Below the pieces are notes generated by a model, which made no database searches, was not told the origin of the DNA, and saw nothing but the letters and a program-made list of their open reading frames with translations. A program made the position numbers and the translations under genes. A stretch of DNA of 64,000 nt from Ensifer sp. IC4062. Lineage in GTDB: Bacteria > Pseudomonadota > Alphaproteobacteria > Rhizobiales > Rhizobiaceae. Shown in pieces: positions 52,304 to 61,007 of the stretch; the stretch's first letter is position 1; each line of letters begins with the position of its first letter. The stretch spans positions 62,001 through 126,000 of the forward strand of contig NZ_JADYVD010000017.1 in the NCBI RefSeq assembly GCF_020193575.1. Direction: 5' to 3'.

Positions 52304-53437
52304 ATGACCACCGCACGCATCATCGACTTCCTGAACACCCGACGACCGGAAGGCCCGTGCCTCGTTGTCGACCTCGACGTCGTGCGCGACAATTTCAAGG
52401 CCTTCCGTCACGCGCTGCCGGACAGCGCGATCTACTATGCCGTCAAGGCCAATCCGGCGCCGGAAATTCTGCGTCTTCTCGCCGGTCTCGGCTCCAATTT
52501 CGATTGCGCGTCCGTCGCCGAAATCGAAATGGCGCTTGATGCCGGTGGGACGCCGAACCGCATTTCTTATGGCAACACCATCAAGAAGGAGCGCGACATT
52601 GCCCGCGCCCATGCGCTCGGCATCAATCTTTTCGCGGTCGACAGCCACGAAGAGGTGGAGAAGGTCGCGCGTGCCGCTCCGGGCGCCCGTGTCTTCTGCC
52701 GCGTGCTGACGGATGGCGAGGGCGCCGAGTGGCCGCTGTCGCGCAAGTTCGGCTGCGTACCGCAGATGGCTGTCGACGTGCTCGTCTACGCCCATCAGCT
52801 CGGCCTCGTCTCCTACGGCGTATCGTTCCACGTCGGCTCGCAGATGACGAAGCTCGATGCCTGGGATTCGGCCCTTGCGGATGCCAAGCGCGTCTTCGTG
52901 CAGCTTGCCAAGCAGGGCATCGAGCTCAAGATGGTCAACATGGGCGGCGGCTTCCCGACGAAGTACCTGAGGGATGTCCCGTCGGCGGAAGCTTACGGCC
53001 AGGCGATCTTCGGTGCGCTGAAGCAGCACTTCGGCAACAACATTCCGGAGACCATCATCGAGCCGGGCCGCGGCATGGTCGGCAATGCGGGCGTGATCAA
53101 GGCGGAAGTCGTTCTCGTCTCGAAGAAGTCGGACAACGACAATCACCGCTGGGTCTTCCTCGACATCGGCAAGTTCGGCGGTCTCGCCGAGACGATGGAC
53201 GAGGCGATCCGCTATCCGATCCGCACCGCGCGCGACGCCGATCAGATGGAGCCCTGCGTGCTTGCCGGCCCGACCTGCGACTCGGCCGACGTGCTCTACG
53301 AGAAGAACATGTATCCGCTGCCGATCTCGCTGACGATCGGCGATGAGGTTCTGATCGAAGGCACAGGCGCCTACACGACGACCTACTCGGCCGTCGCCTT
53401 TAACGGCTTCGAGCCGCTGAAGGCCTATGTGATCTGA
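52304..53437 (+). CDS. odc2: PLP-dependent ornithine/lysine decarboxylase (alanine racemase fold)
   Basis: This 377-residue enzyme belongs to the eukaryotic-type ornithine decarboxylase family and makes putrescine from ornithine (or cadaverine from lysine). PLP attaches at K48 in YYAVKANPAPEIL. FHVGSQMTKLDAW, MVNMGGGFPTKY, EPGRGMVGNAG and the cysteine of AGPTCDSADVLYE are conserved. ATG at 52304 has GGGG nine bases upstream, while the ATG at 52298 would be too close to it. A GC hairpin follows the stop. The symbol follows the Sinorhizobium usage I recall. Confidence 0.92.
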   Translation: MTTARIIDFLNTRRPEGPCLVVDLDVVRDNFKAFRHALPDSAIYYAVKANPAPEILRLLAGLGSNFDCASVAEIEMALDAGGTPNRISYGNTIKKERDIARAHALGINLFAVDSHEEVEKVARAAPGARVFCRVLTDGEGAEWPLSRKFGCVPQMAVDVLVYAHQLGLVSYGVSFHVGSQMTKLDAWDSALADAKRVFVQLAKQGIELKMVNMGGGFPTKYLRDVPSAEAYGQAIFGALKQHFGNNIPETIIEPGRGMVGNAGVIKAEVVLVSKKSDNDNHRWVFLDIGKFGGLAETMDEAIRYPIRTARDADQMEPCVLAGPTCDSADVLYEKNMYPLPISLTIGDEVLIEGTGAYTTTYSAVAFNGFEPLKAYVI

Positions 53438-53445
53438 TCCTGCTA

Positions 53446-53467
53446 GCTCCCGCGCCACCGCGGGAGC
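53446..53467 (+). terminator. Hairpin after the decarboxylase gene
   Basis: GCTCCCGCG pairs exactly with CGCGGGAGC across CCAC, nine bases after the stop. Only AATTT follows, so termination may be partial and the next gene could be read through. Confidence 0.55.
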
Positions 53468-53527
53468 GGCAATTTCACAATTCTGTATCCGGTCCGCCTG
53501 AGCGGTTTTTGATGACGGGAGGCCCCG

Positions 53528-54118
53528 ATGGCCGCTGTTGTTGATGCCATGCGCGCGTTCTTCGCGCCGTCGACTTTTGTAATCGACTCCGAAAACCCGG
53601 GCGACGTCGTCGCGCGTGAAAACCTGCTCGACCGTGCCATGGGGCCGCATCGTCGCCGGAAGTCGTCTGAAAAGCTGCGCCGCGGCCGCGTACCGGCAGA
53701 GGGGCTTGCGCTTGTCGCACGCGACGAAGATGGCCACGTGATCGGCACGGTACGCCTCTGGAATGTCGAAGCCGGTGTCGATCGGGAAGGCCATGGTGTG
53801 CCGGCGCTTCTTCTCGGCCCGCTTGCCGTCGACCCGGCGCACGAGGGCAGGGGCATCGGCGGCATGCTGATGCGTGCGGCTATCCAGGAGGCCAAGAACC
53901 GCGGCCACGGGACGATCCTCCTCGTGGGCGATGCCGCCTACTACGAACGGTTCGGCTTCTTCGCGGAGCGGGCGCAGCATCTCGTCATGCCGGGACCATT
54001 CGAGCGCAATCGGTTCCTGGCGCTCGAGCTCAAGGACGGCTGGCTTGATGGTGCCGCTGGAATGCTGGTGGCGAGCGGCCGCAAACTTGCCCTGCCGCCG
54101 CTCAGGCGCGCCGCCTGA
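53528..54118 (+). CDS. GNAT family N-acetyltransferase
   Basis: The 196-residue protein has the GNAT core in residues 60-150: LALVARDEDGHVIGTVRLW, LLLGPLAVDPAHEGRGIGGMLMRAAIQEAK (acetyl-CoA loop RGIGG) and VGDAAYYERFGF. It resembles YhbS-type acetyltransferases. GGGAGG is upstream of the ATG. It follows the decarboxylase on the same strand by 90 bases, so a role in polyamine acetylation is possible but unproven. Confidence 0.88.
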   Translation: MAAVVDAMRAFFAPSTFVIDSENPGDVVARENLLDRAMGPHRRRKSSEKLRRGRVPAEGLALVARDEDGHVIGTVRLWNVEAGVDREGHGVPALLLGPLAVDPAHEGRGIGGMLMRAAIQEAKNRGHGTILLVGDAAYYERFGFFAERAQHLVMPGPFERNRFLALELKDGWLDGAAGMLVASGRKLALPPLRRAA

Positions 54119-54123
54119 CGTCG

Positions 54124-54147
54124 CCGCCTCCAACCCTGCGGAGGCGG
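54124..54147 (+). terminator. Hairpin between convergent genes
   Basis: CCGCCTCC pairs exactly with GGAGGCGG in the 68-bp gap between the acetyltransferase and VOC gene ends. No T-run is present. Confidence 0.45.
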
Positions 54148-54186
54148 ACAATGCACAGCGCTCCTGCGCCGGAATGTTTTGAGAGA

Positions 54187-54597
54187 TCAGTTTCTCAGGT
54201 TCCTCGCGTCGTAGCAGACAAAGGCAAGCTTGTTGCCGTCGGGATCGCGCACATAGGCCGCATAAAAGCCCTCGCCATATTGCGGACGAAAATCAGGTTC
54301 GCCTTCGCTGCTGCCGCCGTTTTCAAGCGCAATCCGGAAAAGGCGATCTATGACGTCCGCGGTTTCGACAAGAAACGCGGTCATTACGCCATTGCCGCCA
54401 TTGCCGACGTTCGCCTCGTCGCCGTTGAAGGGATAGCCGGTGAAGAAGCGCGGAGCCCTGTCGTCATCCCTCCGCCCCCAGGAGGTCACCTGGTCGTCGC
54501 AATAGCAGCGCTCCTGACCGATCAGGGCCATCAACGGGTCGTAAAAGCGTTCAGCCCGCTTCAGATCCCTTGTTCCGACCATGGTATATCCGATCAT
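54187..54597 (-). CDS. VOC family (glyoxalase/bleomycin resistance-like) protein
   Basis: The 136-residue protein shows the vicinal oxygen chelate fold: MIGYTMVGTRDLKRAERFYDPLM at the start, the second repeat with AFLVETADVIDRLFRIALENGG, and FYAAYVRDPDGNKLAFVCYD with a metal-site position near the end. The substrate is unknown. The ATG at 54597 was chosen since the upstream frame is the LysE gene read differently. Confidence 0.88.
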   Translation of the reverse strand: MIGYTMVGTRDLKRAERFYDPLMALIGQERCYCDDQVTSWGRRDDDRAPRFFTGYPFNGDEANVGNGGNGVMTAFLVETADVIDRLFRIALENGGSSEGEPDFRPQYGEGFYAAYVRDPDGNKLAFVCYDARNLRN

Positions 54598-54620
54598 CCG
54601 TTTTCCTCTTTGCACGCATG

Positions 54621-55256
54621 TCAGTTGGTGACGCGCCGATAGAATGCCAGCGAGCCGGCCAACGCCAGCAGCGCGCCCCCGCACACACGGTCGAGCCAGA
54701 TAGCACCGGAGTGTTTCAGGAAACGAACCGCTTGGGAGCCGATCAGCGCATAAGCGAACATCACCGCGAAATCGATCGAGGCGAAGACGATGGCGAGCAC
54801 GGCGTATTGCGGCGCCTGCGGTAGCGCCGGTTCGATAAACTGCGGCAGGAAGGCCGAGAAAAACAGATAACCCTTGGGGTTGGTGACGGCGACAAGGAAA
54901 CTCTTGAGGAGGATTGTGCGCGTCGTGGCCACCCGGCCCGGGCTCTCGCGGTCGGTGGCAATTTCCAGCGTGCCGTGGGAGCGCAGCAGCATGATGCCGA
55001 GGAAAGCGAGGTAGGCGGCACCCAGCCATTTGACGACCGTGAACCAGAACTCGGATGCGGCTAGGAGCGCGCCGAGGCCGAGCGCCACGGCGCCAATCAG
55101 CACGAAATCCGACAGGACCGCGCCGATCATGCCTGCCGTCGCCCGTCTCACGCCATGACGGGAGCCATTCGTGAGAGCGAGAAGCACGGTTGGTCCGGGG
55201 GTGGCTATGCCGATGAAAGCGACAAGCGCGAATGCAAGAATGGTGAATTCACTCAT
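54621..55256 (-). CDS. LysE/RhtB family amino acid exporter
   Basis: The 211-residue membrane protein has about six membrane segments. FALVAFIGIATPGPTVLLALTNGSRHG is the family signature (ATPGP) and VTNPKGYLFFSAFLPQFI is conserved in the second half. Members export amino acids or homoserine lactones; the substrate here cannot be read. The ATG at 55256 begins MSEFTILAF. It is 23 bases upstream of the VOC gene. Confidence 0.9.
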   Translation of the reverse strand: MSEFTILAFALVAFIGIATPGPTVLLALTNGSRHGVRRATAGMIGAVLSDFVLIGAVALGLGALLAASEFWFTVVKWLGAAYLAFLGIMLLRSHGTLEIATDRESPGRVATTRTILLKSFLVAVTNPKGYLFFSAFLPQFIEPALPQAPQYAVLAIVFASIDFAVMFAYALIGSQAVRFLKHSGAIWLDRVCGGALLALAGSLAFYRRVTN

Positions 55257-55527
55257 GGTGTCGTCCCTCCGCGACGCAAGTCCTCTCACAGCTTTGACGT
55301 GCGCGCAAGCATAGGTGAGGTCGTGGCCATCGTTGCCGAAGCGACACTCGTTTGACAGCCTGCCCGACTTCCCCTATGGAGGCGGCGGGCGAGGGCCCCA
55401 GCCGTCCGCGAGCTTGAAGCTTTGGTGAAGTCCCTCTTTTCGACACGGTCACGCCGAAACGGCATGCGAACCGATGGCAATGCGGGCACCCATCCTGAAA
55501 ATGCATGCCGCAGCAGGAGACCCTGTC

Positions 55528-55974
55528 ATGACGCATGGAAAACCGACCCTTCCCGCACTCGATGCGCTGAAGGACCAGGCAAGGCGCCTGCGTTCCCGGC
55601 TTGCGTCGGAGGGCGAGGCGATCAGTCACTCCAGATCGCTCGAACTCGTCGCCGCCCAATACGGCTATCGTGATTGGAACACGCTTCACGCCGCCGCCGG
55701 CAACCGGCTGCCGTTCAATCCGTGGATGCCGGGTTCGCGGGTGAAGGGCCACTATCTCGGCCAGGCATTCGAAGCGGAAGTCCTGTCGGTTCAGGCGCTA
55801 AGCGCACAGCCGGGGCGCTATCGCCTGACGTTCAAGTTCGATGAGCCGGTCGACGTCGTCACGTTCGAAAGCTTCTCGGCCTTTCGCCAGAGGGTAACGG
55901 CCACGATAGACGAGACCGGACGAACGGTCGAAAAGACTTCCAACGGGCGGCCGCATCTGGAGCTTGAGTGGTAG
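55528..55974 (+). CDS. Glyoxalase superfamily-related protein (Glyoxalase_8 type)
   Basis: A 148-residue protein with the N-terminal LPALDALKDQARRLRSRLASEGEAISHSRSLELVAAQYGYRDWNTLHAAA block that marks this small family, and a C-terminal half of beta strands. Its biochemical role is not established. AGGAG about eight bases before the ATG at 55528 supports this start. Confidence 0.72.
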   Translation: MTHGKPTLPALDALKDQARRLRSRLASEGEAISHSRSLELVAAQYGYRDWNTLHAAAGNRLPFNPWMPGSRVKGHYLGQAFEAEVLSVQALSAQPGRYRLTFKFDEPVDVVTFESFSAFRQRVTATIDETGRTVEKTSNGRPHLELEW

Positions 55975-56004
55975 GGTTTGGCGGTGAAGCGGTTTGCGAT
56001 TGGC

Positions 56005-56156
56005 TCCTCATCCGGCAGCCGCCACCTTCTCCCCGCAGGCGGGGAGAAGGGACATTTGGCGGCCGCTTCGCCACCGAATTGAGGAATAATTATTGGCGTC
56101 TGGCGTCCCTTCGCCCCGCATGCGGGGGTGGGCTAGTCCTCGGGTTAAACCCGAGG
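56005..56156. repeat. Palindromic repeats between genes
   Basis: Three inverted repeats: CCTTCTCCCCGC/GCGGGGAGAAGG at 56025-56050 (perfect 12-bp stem), the palindrome CCCCGCATGCGGGG at 56114-56127, and CCTCGGGTT/AACCCGAGG at 56138-56156. The first matches the core hairpin of the element at 36982-37120. Confidence 0.65.
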
Positions 56157-56190
56157 AGAGGGCCGTTCCACCTTCACTGCGGAAAACAGG

Positions 56191-57180
56191 CTACCCAGCA
56201 AGATCCACGACGCCGCAATCGCCGGACGCCGAACCGAAGGCGAGCTGGCGGCCGTTCTTGCTCCAGGCCATAGCGGTGATCGCACCCTTGCCGGGGCGGC
56301 GCAGCAGCACTTCCTTGCTGTCAGCGAACCGGGCGGCGAGGATCATGCCGTCCTCGTAACCGATGGCCACGATGTCCTCGGCCGGATGGCAGGCGACTGT
56401 CGTCACCATGGTGTTACCGCGGGTGCCGAGCTCCAGCGGGGCCTTTCCCATGGGGCCGTCCTTGCCCTGGAACGGCCAGACGATTGCCGCCGGCGCGCCG
56501 GAAGATGCGAGCCACCTGCCCTTAGCCGACCAGGAGAGCGACTTCACCTTGGCCGGATAGCCGGTCATGCGCATGTGGCGCGCTTCGGCCCCTGCCTTGG
56601 CGTCGAGCTTCCATCCGTGCAGGGCGTTCTCCTGCATGGTGGTGACGACGAAACGGCCGTCGGGGGAAAAGGTGATGCCGGTGTGGGCGCCCTTCCATTC
56701 GAGATCGGCCGGCTGGCCGGCGATCGCCACCCAATGCATGGAAACGCCGTTGTAGCGGGCAACGGCGATGCGCAGGCCCTTGGGGGCAAAGGCTATGCCT
56801 TCGACCGTGCGCTCTTCGGGAAAATCCTTGGTTGTGCCGTCAGCCAAGCGAACATGAGTCGTCTTGCCATAGGCATAGGCGACCGCGCCCTGAGGGCCGG
56901 CCGCGACCTGCGATATCCATTTGCGCGGTGCTTCGGCAACGAGGCTGATGGTACCGTCGGCTAAGGTCCGCATCACCTTGCCGTCCTCGCCGCCGGTCAG
57001 AAGGCTGTCGCTCGCTTCGTCATGGTCGAGCGAGAGCAGGCCATCGTGGGCTTCAATGGTCTTGTGGCCGTGATCGAGGCGATGAATAGTGCCGGAGGCT
57101 TCGGCGAAGAAGGGGGTGTCCTTGAGAAAGGCCACGCCGAGGACGTGGCCTTCGAGATCGAGCGGAGCGACTGTCGGCAT
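56191..57180 (-). CDS. WD40 repeat protein linked to a COG0523 GTPase
   Basis: The 329-residue protein is built of WD40-type blades (for example GEDGKVMRTLADG, ITFSPDGRFVVTTMQENALHGWKLD, LSWSAKGRWLASSG and MAWSKNGRQLAFGSASG). It should form a beta-propeller for binding a partner. There is no signal peptide. It lies 43 bases downstream of the COG0523 GTPase in the same direction, so a role connected with metal supply is possible, but no activity is known to me. Confidence 0.82.
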   Translation of the reverse strand: MPTVAPLDLEGHVLGVAFLKDTPFFAEASGTIHRLDHGHKTIEAHDGLLSLDHDEASDSLLTGGEDGKVMRTLADGTISLVAEAPRKWISQVAAGPQGAVAYAYGKTTHVRLADGTTKDFPEERTVEGIAFAPKGLRIAVARYNGVSMHWVAIAGQPADLEWKGAHTGITFSPDGRFVVTTMQENALHGWKLDAKAGAEARHMRMTGYPAKVKSLSWSAKGRWLASSGAPAAIVWPFQGKDGPMGKAPLELGTRGNTMVTTVACHPAEDIVAIGYEDGMILAARFADSKEVLLRRPGKGAITAMAWSKNGRQLAFGSASGDCGVVDLAG

Positions 57181-57223
57181 CAGTTGGCCAGGCTTTCTTG
57201 TTTCAGCATGATCTTATCGGGGA

Positions 57224-58321
57224 TCATGCCTGGACCTCGCAGGCCTTGAAGGTGCGCTCGAGCTTCTCGCGGTCGAGATCACGGCCGATGAAGACGAGCC
57301 GGGTCTCGCGCTTCTCGCCGTCCTTCCATGCGCGCTGGTGGTCGCCCTCGATGATCATGTGCACGCCCTGGACAACGTAGCGCTCGGCATCGCCGGCAAA
57401 GGCGATGATGCCTTTGAGACGCAGGATGTTCGGACCATCGGTCTGGGTGATCTTCTGGATCCACGGGAAGAAGCGGTCAGGGTTCATCTCGCCGCCGCGC
57501 AGCGAAATCGATTGCACCGTCACGTCATGGATGGGCGACGGCGCGTGGTCGTGGTGGTGATGATGGTGGTGATCGTGGCCATGGTCATGATCATGATGGT
57601 CATGGTGATGATGGTGATCGTGATCGCAATCGGGGCCGCAGACGTGCTCGTCGTGCTCATCCTGGTCAAGGAAATGCGGATCGTTTTCGAGCGCCTTTTC
57701 GAGGTTGAATGCACCCTGATCGAGCACCTTCGTCAGGTCGATCTCAGAGCGCTGCGTGCGGTAAATGCGTGCGGACGGATTGATGACGCGCACCGTTGCC
57801 TCGATCCGCTCCAGCTCTTCCGGCGTCACGAGATCAGTCTTGTTCAGGAGCACGACGTCGGCGAAGGCGATCTGATCCTCGGCTTCGCGGCTGTCCTTGA
57901 GACGCAGCGGCAGGTGCTTGGCATCGACCAGTGCCACGACGGCATCGAGCTCGGTCTTGGCGCGCACGTCGTCGTCCATGAAGAAGGTCTGGGCGACCGG
58001 CACCGGATCGGCAAGACCGGTGGTCTCGACGACGATCGCATCGAAGCGGCCCGGGCGGCGCATCAGGCCTTCCACGACACGGATCAGATCGCCGCGCACG
58101 GTGCAGCAGACGCAGCCGTTGTTCATCTCGTAGATTTCCTCGTCGGACTCGACGATCAGGTCGTTGTCGATGCCGATTTCGCCGAATTCGTTGACGATCA
58201 CCGCATATTTGCGGCCGTGGTTCTCGCTGAGGATACGGTTGAGGAGCGTCGTCTTGCCGGCACCGAGATAACCCGTGAGCACGGTGACGGGGATCGGCTT
58301 CTGCGTGGATGTTTCGGTCAT
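57224..58321 (-). CDS. COG0523 / CobW-like metal chaperone GTPase
   Basis: The 365-residue GTPase has Walker A (GYLGAGKTTLLN, residues 17-28), the metal-binding GCVCC (CxCC) motif at 69-73, the switch region ETTGLADPVPVAQTF and LLNKTDLV. A loop at about 215-255 is extremely rich in histidine and aspartate (repeats of HDHHHHH), typical of zinc-handling members. CobW-type proteins insert metals into target enzymes; this one is more likely a zinc chaperone than the cobalt one since cob genes are far away. The C-terminal CobW_C domain ends the protein. Confidence 0.9.
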   Translation of the reverse strand: MTETSTQKPIPVTVLTGYLGAGKTTLLNRILSENHGRKYAVIVNEFGEIGIDNDLIVESDEEIYEMNNGCVCCTVRGDLIRVVEGLMRRPGRFDAIVVETTGLADPVPVAQTFFMDDDVRAKTELDAVVALVDAKHLPLRLKDSREAEDQIAFADVVLLNKTDLVTPEELERIEATVRVINPSARIYRTQRSEIDLTKVLDQGAFNLEKALENDPHFLDQDEHDEHVCGPDCDHDHHHHHDHHDHDHGHDHHHHHHHDHAPSPIHDVTVQSISLRGGEMNPDRFFPWIQKITQTDGPNILRLKGIIAFAGDAERYVVQGVHMIIEGDHQRAWKDGEKRETRLVFIGRDLDREKLERTFKACEVQA

Positions 58322-58455
58322 GGGAGCCTCGAGGATTGGGGATGCGCCGCGGGCATCTATGTCGCGTCCTCATATAGGAGATGAAGCGACGATGCGCAAA
58401 TGGCGCCAGTCGAATTCGCCGGGATCCTTTCGGCTCTTCTCCGAGCGAGAAGCGA

Positions 58456-59247
58456 TCAGGAAAGTTCGCTGACGTTGAAGGCGTTCACGTCCTCGAGCAA
58501 TTCGATGATGCCCTTCACTGCATGGTCGAGCAGGGCTTCGCCGCGCTCGGCCGTGGCGGCGGCGGCATTGCCGGCAACACCTTCGGGGTTCAGATCGGAC
58601 ATCTTCCAGCCGAAGGCGTGCAGGCCGTAGGCACGCAAATGCGTGAACCGGGCGATAAAGTCGCTCTGGCGGGACGGGAACCGGGCGGCTCGGGTCATAT
58701 CCACCTTGTCCGGGTGGAGCGCTAGCATTACCGACGTCTCGATGCAGCCGCCATGGATGTCGAGCGCCTTATCGTCGGGGTCGATCCAGCCCTCCGGCTG
58801 CCCGAAACGCGTCCAGCTCGTCGCGACCGCGAGCATGCCGAAGCGCACCCGCGCCTCCGTCGCGACGATCGTCATCAGCGGCGAGTTGCCGCCGTGGGCG
58901 TTGAGCATGACGAATTTGCGGATGCCGAGGCGATGGAGACTTTCGGCGATCCCGACCCAGCGGCCGATCGCTTCGTCATAGGCAAGCGTTCGTGTACCGG
59001 CTACATCCATATGTTCGATCGAGTAGCCGACTGGCTCGACCGGCAGGAACGTTACCGGCAGATCCGCGGGCAGCGCGGCGGTGAGGCGCCGAACGATGCC
59101 CTCTACAATCAGCCGATCGGTTTCGAAGGGAAGATGCGGCCCATGCTGCTCATGCGCTCCGAGCGGCAGCACCGCGATCCACTGCTGCCGCTCGGGAGGC
59201 GCGAGATCGGCGGGGTTATCGTTCCAGTGGGGCTCGGGCATCGACAT
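58456..59247 (-). CDS. Creatininase family amidohydrolase
   Basis: The 263-residue protein has the creatininase metal-site motifs: LPLGAHEQHGPHLPFETD, NAHGGNSPLM and HGGCIETSVMLAL. Members hydrolyse small amides such as creatinine, or act in cofactor synthesis; the substrate is not visible. The ATG at 59247 (MSMPEPHWNDN) was chosen because it gives family length; an ATG at 59265 is possible. It is divergent from a MarR gene across about 110 bp. Confidence 0.88.
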   Translation of the reverse strand: MSMPEPHWNDNPADLAPPERQQWIAVLPLGAHEQHGPHLPFETDRLIVEGIVRRLTAALPADLPVTFLPVEPVGYSIEHMDVAGTRTLAYDEAIGRWVGIAESLHRLGIRKFVMLNAHGGNSPLMTIVATEARVRFGMLAVATSWTRFGQPEGWIDPDDKALDIHGGCIETSVMLALHPDKVDMTRAARFPSRQSDFIARFTHLRAYGLHAFGWKMSDLNPEGVAGNAAAATAERGEALLDHAVKGIIELLEDVNAFNVSELS

Positions 59248-59359
59248 TTCTCTTCGGTTCTCCATCCCTTCTGTCGTAAAATTGTTATTTGAGTCATACA
59301 GTTCGTAATCACAAGCCGTATTGCTATAAAAGAGCGTACGGGATTCGGCGGGAGGTCCA

Positions 59360-59857
59360 ATGGGCAAGAAGAGCAAGGCCGAAAAGAAGGGCAAAAACGG
59401 CAGGAAAAAGGACGAGCTTGCCGTCGAGCCGCACGATCTTGCTTCGGTTCTTGTACAAGCGGCGCGTTCGATGCGTACCGTACTTTCCCGCAATCTCGTC
59501 GAAAGCGGTCTCTATGCGGGGCAGGATGGCGTGATGCTCGCGCTGGCTGAGACCGACGGTCTGACGGCAGGCGCACTCGCCGCAAAACTTGGTGTCAAGG
59601 CACCGACAATGACGCGCACCATCGGCCGCATGGAGGCGCAAGGTTTCCTCGAACGCCGGCCGGATGAGGAAGATGCGCGATTGACCAAGGTATATCTTAC
59701 CGTGCCAGGGCGCGAACGGCTGCAGACCATTGCAGAGGCCGGTCAGCATTCCGAAAAGCTTGCCACGCGAGGTTTGACCGACAAGCAGGTGCGTACGCTC
59801 CTGAAACTGCTGCGGGCGGTCGACAGCAATCTACAGGCGGCAAGGGCGCCCGATTGA
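59360..59857 (+). CDS. MarR family regulator
   Basis: The 165-residue protein opens with a lysine-rich tail (GKKSKAEKKGKNGRKKDE, unusually basic) and has the winged-helix core: LTAGALAAKLGVKAPTMTRTIGRMEAQGFLERRPDEEDARLTKVYLT. GGGAGG precedes the ATG. It is divergent from the creatininase gene, which it may control; the 112-bp gap would hold the operators. It could also act on the LacI unit that follows. Confidence 0.92.
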   Translation: MGKKSKAEKKGKNGRKKDELAVEPHDLASVLVQAARSMRTVLSRNLVESGLYAGQDGVMLALAETDGLTAGALAAKLGVKAPTMTRTIGRMEAQGFLERRPDEEDARLTKVYLTVPGRERLQTIAEAGQHSEKLATRGLTDKQVRTLLKLLRAVDSNLQAARAPD

Positions 59858-59897
59858 TCCCACGCCCTGCGGCGACACTTCCTGATTGCGACGATCA

Positions 59898-59925
59898 TTT
59901 AAACAGTTTAAAGAGGTTTTAAAAC
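59898..59925. promoter_or_regulatory. Two palindromes upstream of the LacI-type gene
   Basis: TTTAAACAGTTTAAA at 59898-59912 is a perfect seven-base inverted repeat around one base. GTTTTAAAAC at 59916-59925 is a perfect palindrome. They lie in the 102-bp gap before the LacI-family gene and are likely operator sites for it. Confidence 0.55.
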
Positions 59926-59959
59926 GGGCTGAAGACAATGGTGGAACTTGGGGGACATA

Positions 59960-60982
59960 GTGGCGCAAAAGGTCAAGCTTTCGACAATCGCGGAAACACT
60001 CGGCCTTTCGACGGCGACAGTATCCCTGGCATTGCGTGACAGCCCACTGGTGGCGACCGTCACCCGCGACAAGATCAAGGAGCAGGCACGCGCGCTCGGC
60101 TACATATACAATCGCCGCGCCGCGAGCTTGAGAACATCCCGATCCGGCATCATCGGTGTCGTCGTGCACGACATCATGAACCCGTTCTACGGCGAAATCC
60201 TCAAGGCGATCGAAGCGGAGCTAGATCGCGACAAGCAGACCTTCATCCTCTCCAACCACTACGATTCCGTCGAGAAGCAGCGCGACTTCATAGAAACGCT
60301 GCTGCAGCTTGGCGGCGACGGCGTCATCATGTCGCCGGCGATCGGCACTCCGCCGGAGGATATCCAGCTTGCCGAGGACAACGGCATGCCGGCGATCCTG
60401 ATTGCCCGGTCGATTGAAGGACTCGACGTGCCGATTTTCCGCGGCGATGATGCCTATGGCATTTCGCTTGCGACCAATCACCTTATCGGCCTCGGTCACC
60501 GCTGCATCGCGATGGTTGGCGGCACCGACCAGACCTCGACGGGCCGCGATCGCTACCAGGGCTATGTGAATGCTCTGCGCAAGGCGAATATCGAGGTTGA
60601 TCCGGACTTGCGCATTCCCGGGCCACGCTCCAAGCAGGGCGGGTTCGAAGCGGCCGTGCATCTTTTGTCGCTGCCGCAAAAACCCACGGCGGTCGTCTGC
60701 TGGAATGACCTGGTGGCAATCGGAATGATGAATGGTATTGCCCGCGCCGGGCTTGTGCCGGGTGTCGACATTTCGGTCACCGGCTATGACGACCTGGAGG
60801 AAGCCTCGATTGCGACCCCGGCGCTGACGACCGTCTGGAACGGCCAGGCCGAGGTCGGCCGCAGCGCGGCGCGCGCGCTTCTCGACAAGCTTTCCGGCAG
60901 CCACGAGCCGGACGGAATTCATCTGATCAAGCCGGAGATGCGCATTCGCCAATCGACCGGCCCACTCCGCGTGACCGCCTGA
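59960..60982 (+). CDS. LacI family regulator
   Basis: A 340-residue protein with LacI helix-turn-helix and hinge (KLSTIAETLGLSTATVSLALRDSPLV, then ALGYIYNRRAASLRTSRSG) and a sugar-binding-like core, including DGVIMSPAIGTPPED. I start at the GTG at 59960, which has GGGGG five bases upstream; a TTG at 59948 is less likely. The hydroxyacid dehydrogenase lies 25 bases downstream, so it is probably co-regulated. The effector is unknown. Confidence 0.9.
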   Translation: MAQKVKLSTIAETLGLSTATVSLALRDSPLVATVTRDKIKEQARALGYIYNRRAASLRTSRSGIIGVVVHDIMNPFYGEILKAIEAELDRDKQTFILSNHYDSVEKQRDFIETLLQLGGDGVIMSPAIGTPPEDIQLAEDNGMPAILIARSIEGLDVPIFRGDDAYGISLATNHLIGLGHRCIAMVGGTDQTSTGRDRYQGYVNALRKANIEVDPDLRIPGPRSKQGGFEAAVHLLSLPQKPTAVVCWNDLVAIGMMNGIARAGLVPGVDISVTGYDDLEEASIATPALTTVWNGQAEVGRSAARALLDKLSGSHEPDGIHLIKPEMRIRQSTGPLRVTA

Positions 60983-61007
60983 GCGCGTATTCCCGAAAGG
61001 AGGAACG

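Noticed and set aside
52181-54151. 656-codon open frame opposite the decarboxylase and acetyltransferase
   Set aside because: It covers two well-supported genes on the other strand and the leader, and shows only arginine- and histidine-rich low-complexity sequence.
57206-57229. GCATGATC/GATCATGC hairpin as a terminator between the GTPase and WD40 genes
   Set aside because: It overlaps the GTPase stop codon, has no T-run and matches a fragment type common between rhizobial genes; termination inside a likely operon is not supported.
58322-58455. Zur operator upstream of the COG0523 GTPase
   Set aside because: No clear GTTAT-type inverted repeat was found by eye.
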